A stretch of 64,000 nt of DNA from Batillaria attramentaria (lineage: Eukaryota; Mollusca; Gastropoda; Batillariidae), in NCBI GenBank assembly GCA_018292915.2, contig JACVVK020000085.1, forward strand, positions 1,746,001-1,810,000. The letters are read 5' to 3'. The translations under genes were made by a program, and so were the position numbers. Below the pieces are notes generated by a model that had not been told where the DNA came from, did not search any database, and saw only the letters and a program-made list of their open reading frames with translations. The first letter of the stretch is position 1, and the number at the start of each line of letters is the position of its first letter. Shown piece by piece: positions 1 through 12,605 of the stretch.

Positions 1-951
1 AAACAAAGACGTTTGTAAGTCCATAATTGCATGTTCCTGGACCTTCATACGGCTTTAATGATTCAATTCGGTTCATGGCTTTACTTTTCCAAAACATGGA
101 GAACTGCCTTGCAGCGAATAACATGAATAAACATACAAACATTACAAGATTATTAAAGGTGAACGGGTGCAAATCGGAGGTTCCCAGCTAGAAGTTACCA
201 TCAATAAAATAGAAAGAAGGAAGATGGTAGTTTCTGGCAGGAAACTTTCGAAATACTGTTATAATGTATATCTGGTGGGGCTCTCTCGTTACTTACAAAG
301 AAAAGCATGGCGACACATAGGGCAAGGCCGCATCGCCCAGACCTTCTCTTCGGCCAAATATTCAGCCTGGTCAGGGGACGCAGCTCCGTCACCAGGGGGC
401 GCAGGCGGCCGCAGAGTCGTTCGGTGAGCGATGGAGGATGCAGGCTGGCGAACAGGGGACATGACTGCTGTCTCCAATGGTCGCCGCCACCTGGCATCAT
501 GCGCATGCGCGATCGGCATCGGCAAGGTCAGCTGTCGCACGAGCGCGAGGACGAGGCAGCATCACTTCTGGTGGACCCTGGTAACGACTGGAACACACAA
601 ACAGAACCAATGAACCAATTACAGACGTTGCTGTGCTCGATACTCGGGTCATGACTGAGCCCGAATTGAGTTTGGAGGCAAAACGAATCTGCTGGCGTTG
701 ACCTTGTTACCTTTCGTATCACCCTTTTGGGAGGAAAAGGACCAGAGACCTGTAACCAATCAACCAACCAGCCCCCCCCCCCCCCAAAAAAAAAAGGACA
801 AAAAAAACAAAACAAAACAAAACAATAAAAACAACAACAACAACAGCAACAACAACAAGAAAACACTTTGTCAATACGACCTCAAGATGTTAAAATTGTT
901 CTTCCAAATACTCGACACAGTGTATGTGTGAGGCATTGGGTATCACACGGC

Positions 952-1005
<54 letters not shown>

Positions 1006-1566
1006 GTGTGTGTACCAAATGGATACATGTACCTCCAGTGTAGAAACAGACAAAGTTGTACCATGCTAGACAAAGATGAAAAAATGACCATTCTGACGTG
1101 CCAATAGTTACCATGGAAACCAAGTAGGAAAAGGATTCGCGAGCACGGGCAACTCAGAACTAATCAGCCAGCGTCTAAATGCAGAACAGAAAACCCTCAA
1201 CGGGGGAAAGACTACAGAAGTACCTGGCCGTAAATCTCATGGCCTCTTGCCCGATAGGTACACGGCATGGATACTCAGCCAGATAACATTTTTCTTCAGG
1301 ATGACTGCCTAAGGTACTGTGCTGTGAGATCCATCGTTCCTTGTCCACTGTGGGGGTATGGTTTCTAAATATATATATATTTTTTTTTAAATGACTTTGA
1401 AGTGCAGGCGATCTATATCTGAAAGTGGCCTTCCGAAAAGAGTAATAGCCCTCCTCCCCACCCCCACCCCTCCACCTCCACCCGCTCGGCTGCTCTCAAC
1501 GGGTCACTGATTTTGTTTCCTCCTCAAACACTATACATTGACGCATGACGTATGACATTCAATTAA
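1..1566. other. Non-coding stretch with simple repeats
   Basis: No gene is supported here. It holds a poly-C/poly-A/CAA-rich patch around 773-860, a GA then GACA microsatellite at 952-1007, and a short AT run near 1368-1390. The short open frames on both strands have no recognisable domain and several are translations of the simple repeats. Confidence 0.6.
952..1007. repeat. Compound (GA)n(GACA)n microsatellite
   Basis: An uninterrupted GA run passes directly into GACA units. The same GA-to-GACA transition recurs at 3354-3391, so the two repeat types are linked in this genome. Confidence 0.95.
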
Positions 1567-1695
1567 GTATTGTCTAGGCGCTTTACCCAGTTTCATGAAT
1601 CGGCTCAAAGCGCCGCGAACTGAACCCAACGCGCACGCTCAGGTGAATCACACGCATTCTCTCACATACTGGACATAAACACATTACAATCCTAG
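1567..1695 (+). repeat. Dispersed repeat family R1, copy 1
   Basis: This stretch aligns along about 125 bp with 10613-10747. Shared blocks include TAGGCGCTTTAC, GAATCGGCTCAAAGCGCC, CTGAACCCAAC and a conserved CACTGGACAT-type end. Related, shorter pieces appear at 2452-2510 and 54362-54440. Copies tend to lie next to AAT/ATT runs, which suggests a SINE or MITE tail. The family is not recognised by name. Confidence 0.75.
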
Positions 1696-2154
1696 TTTCT
1701 TTTGGAGGGAGAGACAGGTCACAACTGAAAACAACTGAATATGACCGCCTGGCCCTGACAGTACAAACACGAGTCTTGACAAGCTGGGAAAATAACTGAC
1801 TCCTTGAGACACAAATCAAGCAGGCCAAACTTACGACTTGTGACTTCAGACAGACAAACAGACAGGCAGACAGAGATTGGCATCTGTTCTTGACAGACAG
1901 CATTCAGGTCCAATCTCACGTTCTGTCGAAATTCCACAAACACAGCCACTCGCTTTCGGCAAGCCCGCATACTAAACGAATTCCACGCCCAGCGGAGTAC
2001 CGTTGTTGAGTAGTCAAGGCTCACTGGCATACTAGCGATGCGCTACCACCTCCTCCACCACCAATGCCCCCATCATCACCCTCTTCGTCATGCCCATGTT
2101 TCAGACGTCACCTCTTCTTATCCCTTTTTCTTCGTCAGCTACTGTTACACACTG

Positions 2155-2345
2155 TAAAGGTTTACGGGAGCCATACTGCCAGCGCACTGGTGATGCCTGG
2201 GTTGCGAGTTCGAATCCGAGACGGGTTCTCGCCAGGTTGGCCCCAAACTCGGGCTAGGTTCTTGCCCTTGCAGGCGTGGTGGAAGGACGTGAAACATTCC
2301 GCCAACCAACCAACCAACCAACCAACCAATCAACCAACCAACCAA
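2155..2345 (+). mobile_element. tRNA-derived SINE with CCAA tail
   Basis: A B-box-like GAGTTCGAATCC lies at 2208-2219. Downstream is a body ending GTGGTGGAAGGACGTGAAAC, followed by a (CCAA)n tail. The end of the body resembles the GTGGTGGAAAAGGACGTTAAA core of the main SINE family in this window, so the two families probably share a 3' domain. Confidence 0.65.
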
Positions 2346-3285
2346 TCAGCCTCCTTCTGTAGTCACTCCAAGCTCTGCTATGAAAGCAAACGGACCATAA
2401 GGAAGACATATTTATATACGACAACAATACTACTACTACTACTACTGCTGCTAATATAGCGCAGTTCTCAGACAAGGCTCAAAGTGCACACTCCCGCATT
2501 CACACCACACAATTTACAACACAATGCAACGCACAGCAGTTGAATCCAGGAGAAGAAGAATACAGTAATGACCTACTTAAAAGAACATATGTGTGTTCAA
2601 GTGAAACGACTTGAAGCGATCAATGTCCGTCTCTCAGACCGCTACGCTAAACGCGCGTTTGCCTGGGGCCGTCCTGGGATCAGTTAAACCGAGTTTGATG
2701 AGCAGATAAAAGCACGAATAGCAGAATATCTTCACAAGTTTTAGTCAACAAGTTGAGTAAATCAGTGCGAGTTTATATTGTCAGCGCTGATTTCCGCCAT
2801 CAGAATAACGTGGAACAATCACCAAAACCAGGACAATCTCTTTTTACGAGTATTTAGGGAAATGTTCATCATGTACATGTATGCTGGCAAACAGAATCCT
2901 ATAAAATAAAGAAATAAAATCCTAGAGCGAATGAGAGCTGACATTCCATTGATGGCGAAGCCATGCTGTACACAGGAAAACGGCCAGACTACTTCCAGTT
3001 CAGTTGCCAGCAAAATTACGGCAGTAGCTGTGCTGAAAACAGATGTTTCAGCAATCACGACGCCTTCTGCAGTCAGGCGTAATGAACCCCAAACTCCACG
3101 GTGCCCGGCAGCAGTGTTTCTGCCTTTAGAATTCGCGATTTATGTCATAAACCTTCTACGGAGCCTTTCTGGCAGAATCGCCGACGGTTAACCAGTTGCT
3201 TCTCTGTGCGTCCTAATGGTCTCCTAAACTTCGGCTAGACGTCCACTTCACGTCTCCAGGACGGGACGTGAACAGCTGTAGATGT

Positions 3286-3288
<3 letters not shown>
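2346..3288. other. Non-coding stretch
   Basis: No gene is supported. A CTA/CTG triplet run at 2428-2452 leads into an R1-like piece (2452-2510). The remainder is unremarkable apart from scattered CAGT/ACTG words. Confidence 0.5.
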
Positions 3289-3371
<83 letters not shown>

Positions 3372-3391
3372 GCAGACAGACAGACAGACAG
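3289..3391. repeat. Compound (CA)n(GA)n(CAGA)n microsatellite
   Basis: About 65 bp of CA is followed by GA and then CAGA units. The open frames that cross it on both strands are low-complexity translations. Confidence 0.97.
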
Positions 3392-4954
3392 AGCCGAAAA
3401 AGTTTTTCCGGCTCTTTCAGGGCAGGAAACACGTTCAGGGTGTGAATGCATGATATAACCCTGAAATTTACAGTAAGAGCCGTCAAGGAACAGATACTGA
3501 TTCGCCTGATTTTCGCATACAGCAGGGCCAAAACCGAAAAAGAGTCAAAAACGTGGGATACTCCGCCGGGCGTGCGAAATACGAAATGTGTTATATGTGT
3601 CGCGAAACCAAACCCACAAATCGAGACAAAGCATGATTCAACAGAAGGTGACACGTCGTGTACAGAGCTGACATTGAACAAGGAGGTTACCAGTAGTGGC
3701 CCCCTTGCGCGGGCAAACTTCTGAAGCAAACAGCCGCGGTCAAATTCCGTGCTGTGTTCATCAGAAACGCACGAGACGAAACGTTCTGACAGCGTCGCTG
3801 AGCGCCGAACCATTCTACTGAATCCGACAGAATGAGTGCACTGACTTCGATTTCGAACTTAGCATTCAGAGCATGGATGAGATCATCAAATAAACGAAAC
3901 CAAGTCAGAGGCGCCTTGCAGAATCACAGGAAACTAGCTGGGACAAGCGGAGGTGCAAGAAACACAAGAAACTATACTTGAAAAAAAAACTCAAGAAGGC
4001 CCTGTTGCAGAACAAAATAATGGTATCAGGCTGAAAAGTTATTCCCAGCCCATGCGGTTCTGTGTGTTATCTACCTTTCCAGTTGGTAGTGACATTAATT
4101 TTGCACCTGTTGAAAATGCACTACGGCCGTCTAAACAACATAGCGACTGACTGCACTATTACCACAAGTTAACCCAAACCCTAAACCGAGCTAAGCCTAA
4201 CCCTAACCCTAAACCGATCTAAGCAGGCGAAAATGAGCGTGGCTGCTTTGGCACATTTCGCCTGGCCAGTACGGCCGGCCCAAAGTGAGTGCGAACTATT
4301 TTAACTGATCGACACTGACATAATCACTTATCAGGTATCGTCTCACCTCAATGTTCTTACGTACTGATTACCGAAGAACTAACACTCCCCCCCCCCCCCC
4401 GAAAAAAGAGTGTAGCCTATGTCATAACATCATCAGTAGCACATAACCTAACGCACAATACTAGTATTCAAAAAAGAGAGAAGCTGTGAATGAAGAAACT
4501 GATACACAAAGAAAGAAAAACCCACTCACCAACAAGGGGATGAGGGACAGCTACCTCTCGTTAGGAAAACTGGCAACCACACAAACGACGTACAATACCT
4601 CACAGACAAGATGCATACAGTCTGGCAAGAATTATGACTGCTCAGTGCATCAGCGCTGGACTGTGAAAGATGCATCTCGCTAAAGCCTGAGATTGGCTCT
4701 CCCGTCTGGTCATTGAGTAACACACACACTGGAGGAGGCGGCACGGCAGGCTGCTCCTATCAGCACCCATCAGAAGCACGTGTGTAAAGCTGAAAGGTAT
4801 GGACAGGTGATGGCTGCCCCACATCTAGACAAAGGCTCTACACATCTTTGACCCTGAAGGTGGTCAGTCGGCCCTACAACTGGAATGCCCAGTCTGTAGA
4901 TCCCTCTGCTCGTACCACGTGACCAAGTGCACTTACCGGTCTGTGTTCGTGGGA
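3392..4954. other. Non-coding stretch with telomere-like patch
   Basis: No gene is supported. At 4171-4223 there are interrupted CCTAA-type units (CCTAACCCTAACCCTAAA), degenerate and far from any chromosome-end context, so an internal telomere-like repeat. A poly-C tract lies at 4387-4400. Confidence 0.5.
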
Positions 4955-5093
4955 GGAGCCGGGATAGCCGAGCGTTGGACTCTCAATGAATCTCGGCTGG
5001 GCCAAATGTTTGTTCAGGCCTTTTTCTCGTTGCCCCGTCTTTCATATCACCCTTACGTGGTGGAAAAGGACGTTAAACCCCCTAAACAACCAC
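4955..5093 (+). mobile_element. tRNA-derived SINE family S1, copy 1 (internally deleted)
   Basis: It begins GAGCCGGGATAGCCGAG. The tRNA-like head has lost the B-box segment, but the body keeps TCGTTGCCCCGTCTTT and GTGGTGGAAAAGGACGTTAAA. Family S1 is the commonest mobile element here. Full copies are about 170 bp with a Pol III A/B-box head. Confidence 0.85.
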
Positions 5094-5381
5094 CCTGCGT
5101 TCTTGGAGTGGACAGGCGCCGTTAGTAATCAACGACTGGTGACGCCCCATTGGTCAGTAATACAAATGGGATGATGATTTGTTCAAAAGGAGACCTTGTG
5201 CGTCATGCCAATATAGACAACAAAAGGTTCTCTTTACACAGTTTGACAAAAAAGAAAGGCTCCATCTGAATATGAATGGCACTGGGTTTTATTTCCCCGT
5301 TTGCTTCTTTTCAAATGAAAAACCACTGAAAAACTATGCACGTGGAAGAATAATGCGTATTCACTATTTGTTTCCGTCAGT

Positions 5382-5383
<2 letters not shown>

Positions 5384-5414
<31 letters not shown>
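5384..5414. repeat. (GA)n microsatellite
   Basis: An uninterrupted GA run of about 31 bp. Confidence 0.9.
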
Positions 5415-5416
<2 letters not shown>

Positions 5417-5710
5417 GCAAGTACGCACGAACTTGGCGTTTGCCACTCCCCCATCTCCCTAAAAAAATAAAAACATAAGTGAGAAGCCAGTACGCCTGAA
5501 AACGCCTGTTGCTGCCAGTCACTTGTAAACACACACTGAGCCTGTGGGAAACTTCTCCAATCTTTGATAAATCAACAGCAGTTAAGTGCCAGCTGTGTTT
5601 CATCGTTGCCTTCGACATCAGAACTATATCTTGACATCTACAAATTGAGAGGAACAGGTTTCCATAGTCAGGTGGTAACGCCAGTGACAGCTTGTATTGC
5701 AACAAGAATC

Positions 5711-5715
<5 letters not shown>

Positions 5716-5769
<54 letters not shown>
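5716..5769. repeat. (CT)n(CA)n microsatellite
   Basis: A short CT run is followed by about 45 bp of CA. Confidence 0.95.
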
Positions 5770-5771
<2 letters not shown>

Positions 5772-6652
5772 AGGACAGTGAATATGAAACCTCCAAACAG
5801 CCCGTGCCACTAAAAGCGCCACATAGGCAAGGTCATCCTGATCCGATCTCCAGGGTAACTTTTGAACTATTATCGTCCTAACGACTGACCTCCGTAACCG
5901 CCAATCGGATAACAGGAACAGATGCTGTAAACAGCTCTGTATCTAATCAACACTATGTCTAGTTCAACCCCACCCTTCTGCTATCATGGTCGACTTATCT
6001 CCTGTGATTTTTTCCCTGACACAAAAAACAACCGCTGACAGCCGAGTTCAAGGTTGCACAACCGAAGCCAGCTACGCTACCAGAGGGCAGGGGGCAAAAA
6101 ACAGACTTCGCTTGCCTTGACTTACTTGCGAAACCTGATGCAACAAGGTGATAAGACCACGGATTTGTCAGCTAAAGATACGAACAGAAACTAGATCTAC
6201 AGGCAAGGTGTAAACGCATGCGTGTGAACATTAGATTTGGTGTGAAGAAGGCAGACGCAACCCGGGCTTGTGGTGAAAAGACAGATTGTGTCAGGTGTTC
6301 GGTCTGATGAATGGTGATGTGTGTAGGCCTACGCTAAGAGGTTTAGCGTTTAGGAAGTGCTTGAACTCTGTGTGTGTGTGTGTGGGTGGGTGGGTGGGTG
6401 GGTGGGTGGATTGATCGGGTGTGTGTGGCGGAGGGGGGGGTTGGTGGGAGCGGGTGGGGAGTGTGTTAGATAAGATACGATAATTTATTTATGATCCCAA
6501 ATGAGAAATTACGGTGTCTGTTCTACAGGAAACTAAAATGTCATAATTATATAGTGCAGAATACAAACAGTTGCCTGTAATAACTACTTAAAGGCTAAAT
6601 GTGCTAGAAACAAAACTTATACGCCACAGAAATAATAAGTACATTATCACAG

Positions 6653-6656
<4 letters not shown>

Positions 6657-6717
<61 letters not shown>
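6657..6717. repeat. (AC)n microsatellite
   Basis: About 30 uninterrupted AC units. Confidence 0.97.
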
Positions 6718-6718
<1 letters not shown>

Positions 6719-7221
6719 GCGGATGTAAGTGTCAGGGAAAAGTCAAAGATTCATCATCTACATCGATGCGTTTCCAGCGTGAGTAACATTTGCCCTACAA
6801 TGCTGGTTAAAATTGCTTCAGAGCTGGCAACATGTCTCCTTCAAAACCCAGTATCACATAGGCTAAACTATCCCCTGCCTCCTCATCAGTGTCACCATCC
6901 ATCCATCCCTCCTTCCCAAGATCGGAAAAGGGCAAACGTCATCACCCTTGTCAGATACGCTGTATCGGCCGTGTACGATGAGTCATGTCAGCGGGGAAAC
7001 AATGGCAACTGCCCACTTCAGAGACCAATTAAAGCGAATATTCGAGTGAAAATGTCACGAACCTCAATGAATGAAGAGCACGGCAAATGGGGTCGCATTT
7101 TTGTAGCAGTGTCCGCTATGGCCGAATTCAGTGTGCTAGCTACCGTTCCTGTTCTGCGTGGACGGGGGAAACGTTTTCACAGCCCAAACAAGACCTGTTG
7201 GTGCCCTGTTTTAGAACAACA

Positions 7222-7226
<5 letters not shown>

Positions 7227-7280
<54 letters not shown>
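7227..7280. repeat. (CT)n microsatellite
   Basis: About 27 uninterrupted TC units. Confidence 0.97.
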
Positions 7281-7282
<2 letters not shown>

Positions 7283-7526
7283 GTTTCAAACACCATGCTG
7301 TCTACTTTTCACCAATTTCCCGATGTCTTTCCCTTGAATTTCTTGCGCTTGCATGTTTAATTTTTTCCTTTCTTTTCTTTTTTACTATTAGATTTACTCC
7401 TTTTGTGCCAGGTATATTTTTTTTTCGTTTTGTCATATTAGCCTTTATCTTTTAATGTTTCTAGATTAGCAGGACAGCTTGTAAGATAGGCAGACCATGC
7501 CTACAAGTCTTTATCCTGAAATAAAC

Positions 7527-7649
<123 letters not shown>

Positions 7650-8289
7650 CTTCCATCAAAGTGCTGTGTATACCTTCGTAAGAAACAATGGAGACTGGAT
7701 ATCATGCAAGGGGGAATTCCTATGGAAATACCCGAGTTTACATTTCGTGCATGTCCCCCATACTCTTCCCGTCATCTACACAACCGCGAAGTGCCTTCTC
7801 TTCCGGCGCCCCAGTTCCAGAGGGCGCGATCACCTAATAGCTAGCACGTGCGGCGCACCTCCGTGGTGGCGTGACATATCATGTGACAGGCATACGTCAT
7901 CCGGCTAGGGGCTGGCGTACTGTCTAGACATTCAGTGCGCTTCCGAAACGACGGTGAGTACATTGGGGAATAGGTCAAAGTGCCAAACGCACTTGCGGTG
8001 CAATATTACTATTTCTCCCGTTCTGTTCGCGCTCTTTTGCTTCACAAGTGGCCTAGCTGAAGGGTAAGATTCTATAAGCAGAGATTCTGGAGAGTCGCGT
8101 GGCTTGATGCCATGGATATGAGGCGTGAAGCAGCGGTATGAACATGCTCGCGGTCTCGCAATATCTACGAGGCATGTTGCACGTGCTCCAAAACATTTAA
8201 AACAAAAACGTTTTTAAAGTTTGTGTGACTGACTCAGCTAAACCAGGTCAAAGGTCTGAACTGAAACCAAGGTATATAATTTTCTGCGA

Positions 8290-8290
<1 letters not shown>

Positions 8291-8340
<50 letters not shown>
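8291..8340. repeat. (CA)n microsatellite
   Basis: About 25 uninterrupted CA units. Confidence 0.97.
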
Positions 8341-8341
<1 letters not shown>

Positions 8342-8808
8342 CCTCTGCCGCCCTCGATCACCCCCACACATAGAATGCATGATAAGACATACAACAGATT
8401 CCGCCATCCTCTTATGGTCAAACGGCACCAGAACTAGCACAGAGATGGACTGCTGTATAATTTTGTTGCAGAGGATTTCAAAGCAGTCAGCAACGACAGT
8501 TGTAAGTAACTTGGGGTGCTACGGGAATCAACGCTTTTTTTCTGCCCAAGTAATTCAATAACACAGATTTACAAAACCACAAGCACATGATCAAAACCAA
8601 TCACGACGTCCTCGTGCTGTGACACCAGGGGGAGCTTTCTAAGCCATGAGATCCTCTTTCCTTGGCCTAGCAAAAATGCATAGAAACGCACAACACTTCA
8701 GTTTTAAATATATACACTGACATAACTGGGGACAGTTGACTGTCCTGGTTTGTAAAAATAAATTACATTTATTTTCACATTGACAGTAGACTGTATCTGA
8801 CGCACATC

Positions 8809-8809
<1 letters not shown>

Positions 8810-8875
<66 letters not shown>
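8810..8875. repeat. (GT)n microsatellite
   Basis: About 33 uninterrupted GT units. Confidence 0.97.
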
Positions 8876-8876
<1 letters not shown>

Positions 8877-8967
8877 CCTAAGCCGTTTCAAATCAGTCAC
8901 CCACAATACCCCGACAAGTTCCGGCGGAAGGAGGCCAGTGAAGAGCAGACCACTCCAGCCAAGTGGA

Positions 8968-9020
8968 ATGAATCGCAGCTTCTAACGCTCGTATCACCTA
9001 CACCTTTCCACAGACACTAA
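8968..9020 (+). repeat. Single unit related to the 57-bp minisatellite
   Basis: The block GAATCGCAGCTTCTAACG followed by TATCACCTACACCTTTCCACAG matches the left edge of the tandem array at 9799-9843. It appears to be a single dispersed copy of the array's first unit plus its left flank. Confidence 0.7.
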
Positions 9021-9314
9021 TCTTGCCAGATACGCCGATAGAGAACCGGCGGGAGGAAACTCAGAAGCCCTCCCTGCACAGTGCAGCCGGCTTCGGGACA
9101 CAGAGGCCCATTGATTCACCGCAATGTTTGATCTACAAACGCGTTGCAGTCTGCATCAGCCACATATTTCAAACAGTGAAAATGCCGCCCTCAGCCCTTA
9201 GACTGACACGAATTACACGCGAAAAGGCCTTTAAAAAAAGTAGACCTTTCCTAATTCACTTTGAATATAGCATCACGTTTCTCTCCCCACTGGGGGGGGG
9301 GGGGGGGGAGGGGG

Positions 9315-9482
9315 GAGTCGAGACAGCCAAATGGTAGAGCGTTGGACTTTCAATGCTCGGGTCGTGAGTTCGAATTCCGGCTAGGGCCACATATTTGTGT
9401 TGGATTTATTTCTCGTTGCCCCGTCTTGGACTGATATCACTCATATGTGGTGGAAAAGGACGTTAAATTACCAAACACCCAC
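9315..9482 (+). mobile_element. tRNA-derived SINE S1, copy 2
   Basis: The A-box region is AATGGTAGAGCGTTGGAC and the B-box is GAGTTCGAATTCC, followed by the S1 body ending GTGGTGGAAAAGGACGTTAAA. Relative to other copies there is an extra ACTG at 9430-9433, inside the conserved CTTTGATATC block. Confidence 0.9.
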
Positions 9483-9798
9483 CTCGCACCCTCTCCCCGC
9501 TGCTCACATCTCATAGCAGACAGCTTTCCAAATCAGAAATGTGACATATGTATATGCAGCTCTTGTTTACAATAGCATACACCAACACGTGGCTGCCACA
9601 ATTTTTCATTCTCTTACCTAAAATTCCACCAAAACACCTGTTCACTCACAACAATTTAAAAAAAAAAAAACTTTCGTTCAATTCCTCTCTGCAAAAAAAA
9701 AATCAACAAGAAAATTTCACTATTACATAATTACATGTATACACAAAACAGACTCCTACAAGCCACTTCTCGCGCAGCCTAATTGGGCATTTGTTTCG

Positions 9799-10110
9799 TG
9801 AATCGCAGCTTCTAACGGATGTATCGCCTACACTTTTCCACAGACAAATATTCACAGACACGCTCAAATGGATTCCTGTATCGCCTACACTTTTCCACGG
9901 ACAAATCTTCACAGATATTCTCAAATGGAATCCTGTATCGCCTACACTTTTCCACAGACAAATCGTCACAGATATTCTCAAATGGAATCCTGTATTGCCT
10001 AACTTTTCCACAGACAAATCTTCACAGATATTCTCAAATGGAATCCCGTATCGCCTACACTTTTCCACAGACAAATCTTCACAGATATTCTCAGATGGAA
10101 CCAACAGGAG
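9799..10110 (+). repeat. 57-bp-period minisatellite, about five units
   Basis: The word GTATCGCCTACAC (or a close variant) starts at 9821, 9878, 9935, 9992 and 10048, giving periods of 57, 57, 57 and 56. Each unit includes TTTTCCACAGACAAATCTTC and CAGATATTCTCAAATGGAAT. Because 57 is a multiple of three, long open frames arise on both strands; I treat these as by-products. Confidence 0.92.
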
Positions 10111-10612
10111 AAAGAACCAGAAGCGACCTTCGCTGTAATTTTTGCCGGGTTTCAGATGCCAGCTGGCAAGGTCAGTGTGTCTGGAAGTTCTATTGCCAAG
10201 TTTGCTTGAAACCCAACAGATAACCGTAAAATTCACAAAGGAAGCGGAAACAACGGACATAAAACGTTCAGTTGAGACTACACAGATGCCCTCAAATGCA
10301 CTTTACGTCCTTCCTAATCGCAGAAACTTGGGTCTGGCGTTGAGAACCTGCCGTTTAGATTGTTGCGTGAATTTTATGGGCAAGGAAATTGAACGACGGA
10401 GGTACAACAGTCACGGACGCAAGAAAGCTTACGTTGTGCCATGCAGATTTTCTCCCGTCTCAAAAGCGACAAGTGCTCCTCCATGAAGGAGACTCTACCT
10501 GACCGGCTGAAGTATCAGTATTGGGATATGCTGGCCGATATCATTTAGGACAATGTGATATATGTTGGAAACAGCGCATGTGTAATAATAATAATTATTA
10601 TTATAATAATAG
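10111..10612. other. Non-coding stretch
   Basis: No supported gene. Unique-looking sequence ends in an AAT/ATT run (10583-10610) that leads into R1 copy 2. Confidence 0.5.
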
Positions 10613-10747
10613 CTGTGTATTGTGTAGGCGCTTTACTCAATTTCTTGAATCGGCTCAAAGCGCCTCGAGCCGGCTGAACCCAACACGCACGCTCATGTGA
10701 ATCACGCGCATTCTTTCACACACTGGACATGAACACATTACAGGCAC
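10613..10747 (+). repeat. Dispersed repeat family R1, copy 2
   Basis: Aligns with 1567-1695 from GTATTGTGTAGGCGCTTTAC to GAACACATTACA. It is preceded directly by the AAT/ATT run at 10583-10610. Confidence 0.75.
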
Positions 10748-10908
10748 CTGGTGCGAAGGCCAGGGTCAGCTCAGCAATTTCAGTTTCAGAATTTTTTTTT
10801 AAATTCTGCTCAGTTTCGGAATTTTAGAATTGCATTTATTTTCAAACTTTGTGGGCTGAACATTTCTAAAGCAGAGGGGGAGGAAGCCGGAGTACGCGGA
10901 GAGAACCC

Positions 10909-10910
<2 letters not shown>

Positions 10911-10965
<55 letters not shown>
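10911..10965. repeat. (GT)n microsatellite
   Basis: About 27 GT units. Confidence 0.96.
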
Positions 10966-10966
<1 letters not shown>

Positions 10967-11078
10967 TAATTTTAGGGGTTTTTTTTAGGGTTTTATTGTC
11001 ATGTTTACATTGTATATTGTTATCGAGTAATTGTGTATATCGATTCTTATAGTCAGTGGTGCCAGCGGGCTGTGGAAA

Positions 11079-11240
11079 GCTGAGATGGCCGAGCCAGAAC
11101 AACGCTGAACTTTCAGTCCTCGGGTCGTGAGTTCGAATCTAGGAATAAAGCCAAGTATTTGTGCCGACGTTTTCTTCGTACCCTTTGGTATTATCCTAAG
11201 ATAGACAGTACACGTTGAAAAGGATAGTAAATCCTTCAAA
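11079..11240 (+). mobile_element. tRNA-derived SINE S1, copy 3 (old, diverged)
   Basis: It keeps CTCGGGTCGTGAGTTCGAATC (B-box part) and a degraded tail GTTGAAAAGGATAGTAAA. Divergence is clearly higher than in the other copies, so it is probably an early insertion. Confidence 0.75.
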
Positions 11241-11956
11241 ACAAAACAAAAAAGTTTCCACCATGAGGACTGGAAAGAGGAAGAGGGTAGAGGTTGGGTG
11301 CCAGGGATACTGGGCGTGGCTGAAATTTTCCCAAAAGGGAGAAGAAAAACAAAACAAACAAAAAAAGAAGTAGGCCTACATCGCAGAAGCAGGAGATGAC
11401 TAAATCAAGAAACGTTCTTTCAAGCATGATGAAAAGTCGGGCCAAACCAAACACCCCCACAGACATGCACTGGCGTGTTGGTCCCTGATAAAACCCTAGT
11501 CTAATGCCCTGCCCCCCTTCCCTATCAGCGTCCATCATTCTCGCACGTGATGTACGCCGCCTGCTAAGCAGTTTTGTACCCGGCCATGTTATGTAAGGAA
11601 CCGTGTAAATATTTGTCAGGCTTCTTATTACCGCCAGGAGCATCCTACAGCTGCTTCGGGGCGGCTTATCTGGGAACTTTGCACTCGAGAAGCCGATGGG
11701 AACTTCCTCAAACTAAGTGGGGGGCTTTAATCCTGCGGGTGGGGTGATGCTCGTCGGCCGTCATGATGAAGTCTGATGAGGGTGGTAACAGATAAGTCAT
11801 CACACTCTAGTATACATCATTACATGTATGTATGTAGGAGTTTATCTTGTCTCAACTCGATATGTCAGTTGCGTTGCTAGCATACAAGGGGATTCCAAGA
11901 GGAACTTGAAAGAAAAAAATCTTCAACTCGGTATGCGTGATTCAAATTCAACACAC

Positions 11957-11958
11957 AC

Positions 11959-12041
<83 letters not shown>
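11957..12041. repeat. (GT)n microsatellite, about 42 units
   Basis: Uninterrupted GT run of about 84 bp. Open frames on both strands here are dipeptide-repeat artefacts. Confidence 0.97.
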
Positions 12042-12042
<1 letters not shown>

Positions 12043-12286
12043 CGACGTCTTTTGTTCCAAAGCGAAGTGGTTTTGAAGACAGCGAAAAAGGGTAACTATG
12101 TACACGTATGTGCACATTTTGACTCTGTTGGAAGTCAAGACTCAAAAAGTTTGGTCGTACAGTAGAACACGTGTCCCAACATCCAGCCACATTCGCTATC
12201 TCCTCCTCTCCCTCGAATATGAGGCACAGAAAGCCTGTACACAGGGTCGCAGAGAAATACATATAAATCAATCATTCGATCACTTC

Positions 12287-12294
12287 GCGCGCGC

Positions 12295-12326
<32 letters not shown>

Positions 12327-12359
12327 ATGAGAGACAGGCAGATTGACAGACAGACAGAG

Positions 12360-12395
<36 letters not shown>

Positions 12396-12451
12396 CAAAA
12401 GTAATGTTGGCCTATGACGAAAGCCAGCGTATTGCGTGCGTGCGTGCGTGC

Positions 12452-12524
<73 letters not shown>

Positions 12525-12605
12525 TGTGTCTGTGTCTGTGTGTCTGTTTGTCTGTCTATCTGTGTCTGTGTGCGCGCGCGCGTGTGTGCGTCAGACAGAC
12601 AGACA
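12287..12605. repeat. Compound GT/GA/GACA/TGCG array
   Basis: Two compound simple-repeat blocks (12287-12392 and 12436-12605) are separated by about 40 bp of ordinary sequence. Units drift from GT to GA, GACA, TGCG and GTCT. Confidence 0.95.

Noticed and set aside
4171..4223. Chromosome end (telomere)
   Set aside because: Degenerate, about 50 bp long and embedded in ordinary sequence.
9703..10260. 185-residue minus-strand protein
   Set aside because: Frame kept open by the 57-bp minisatellite; no known domain.
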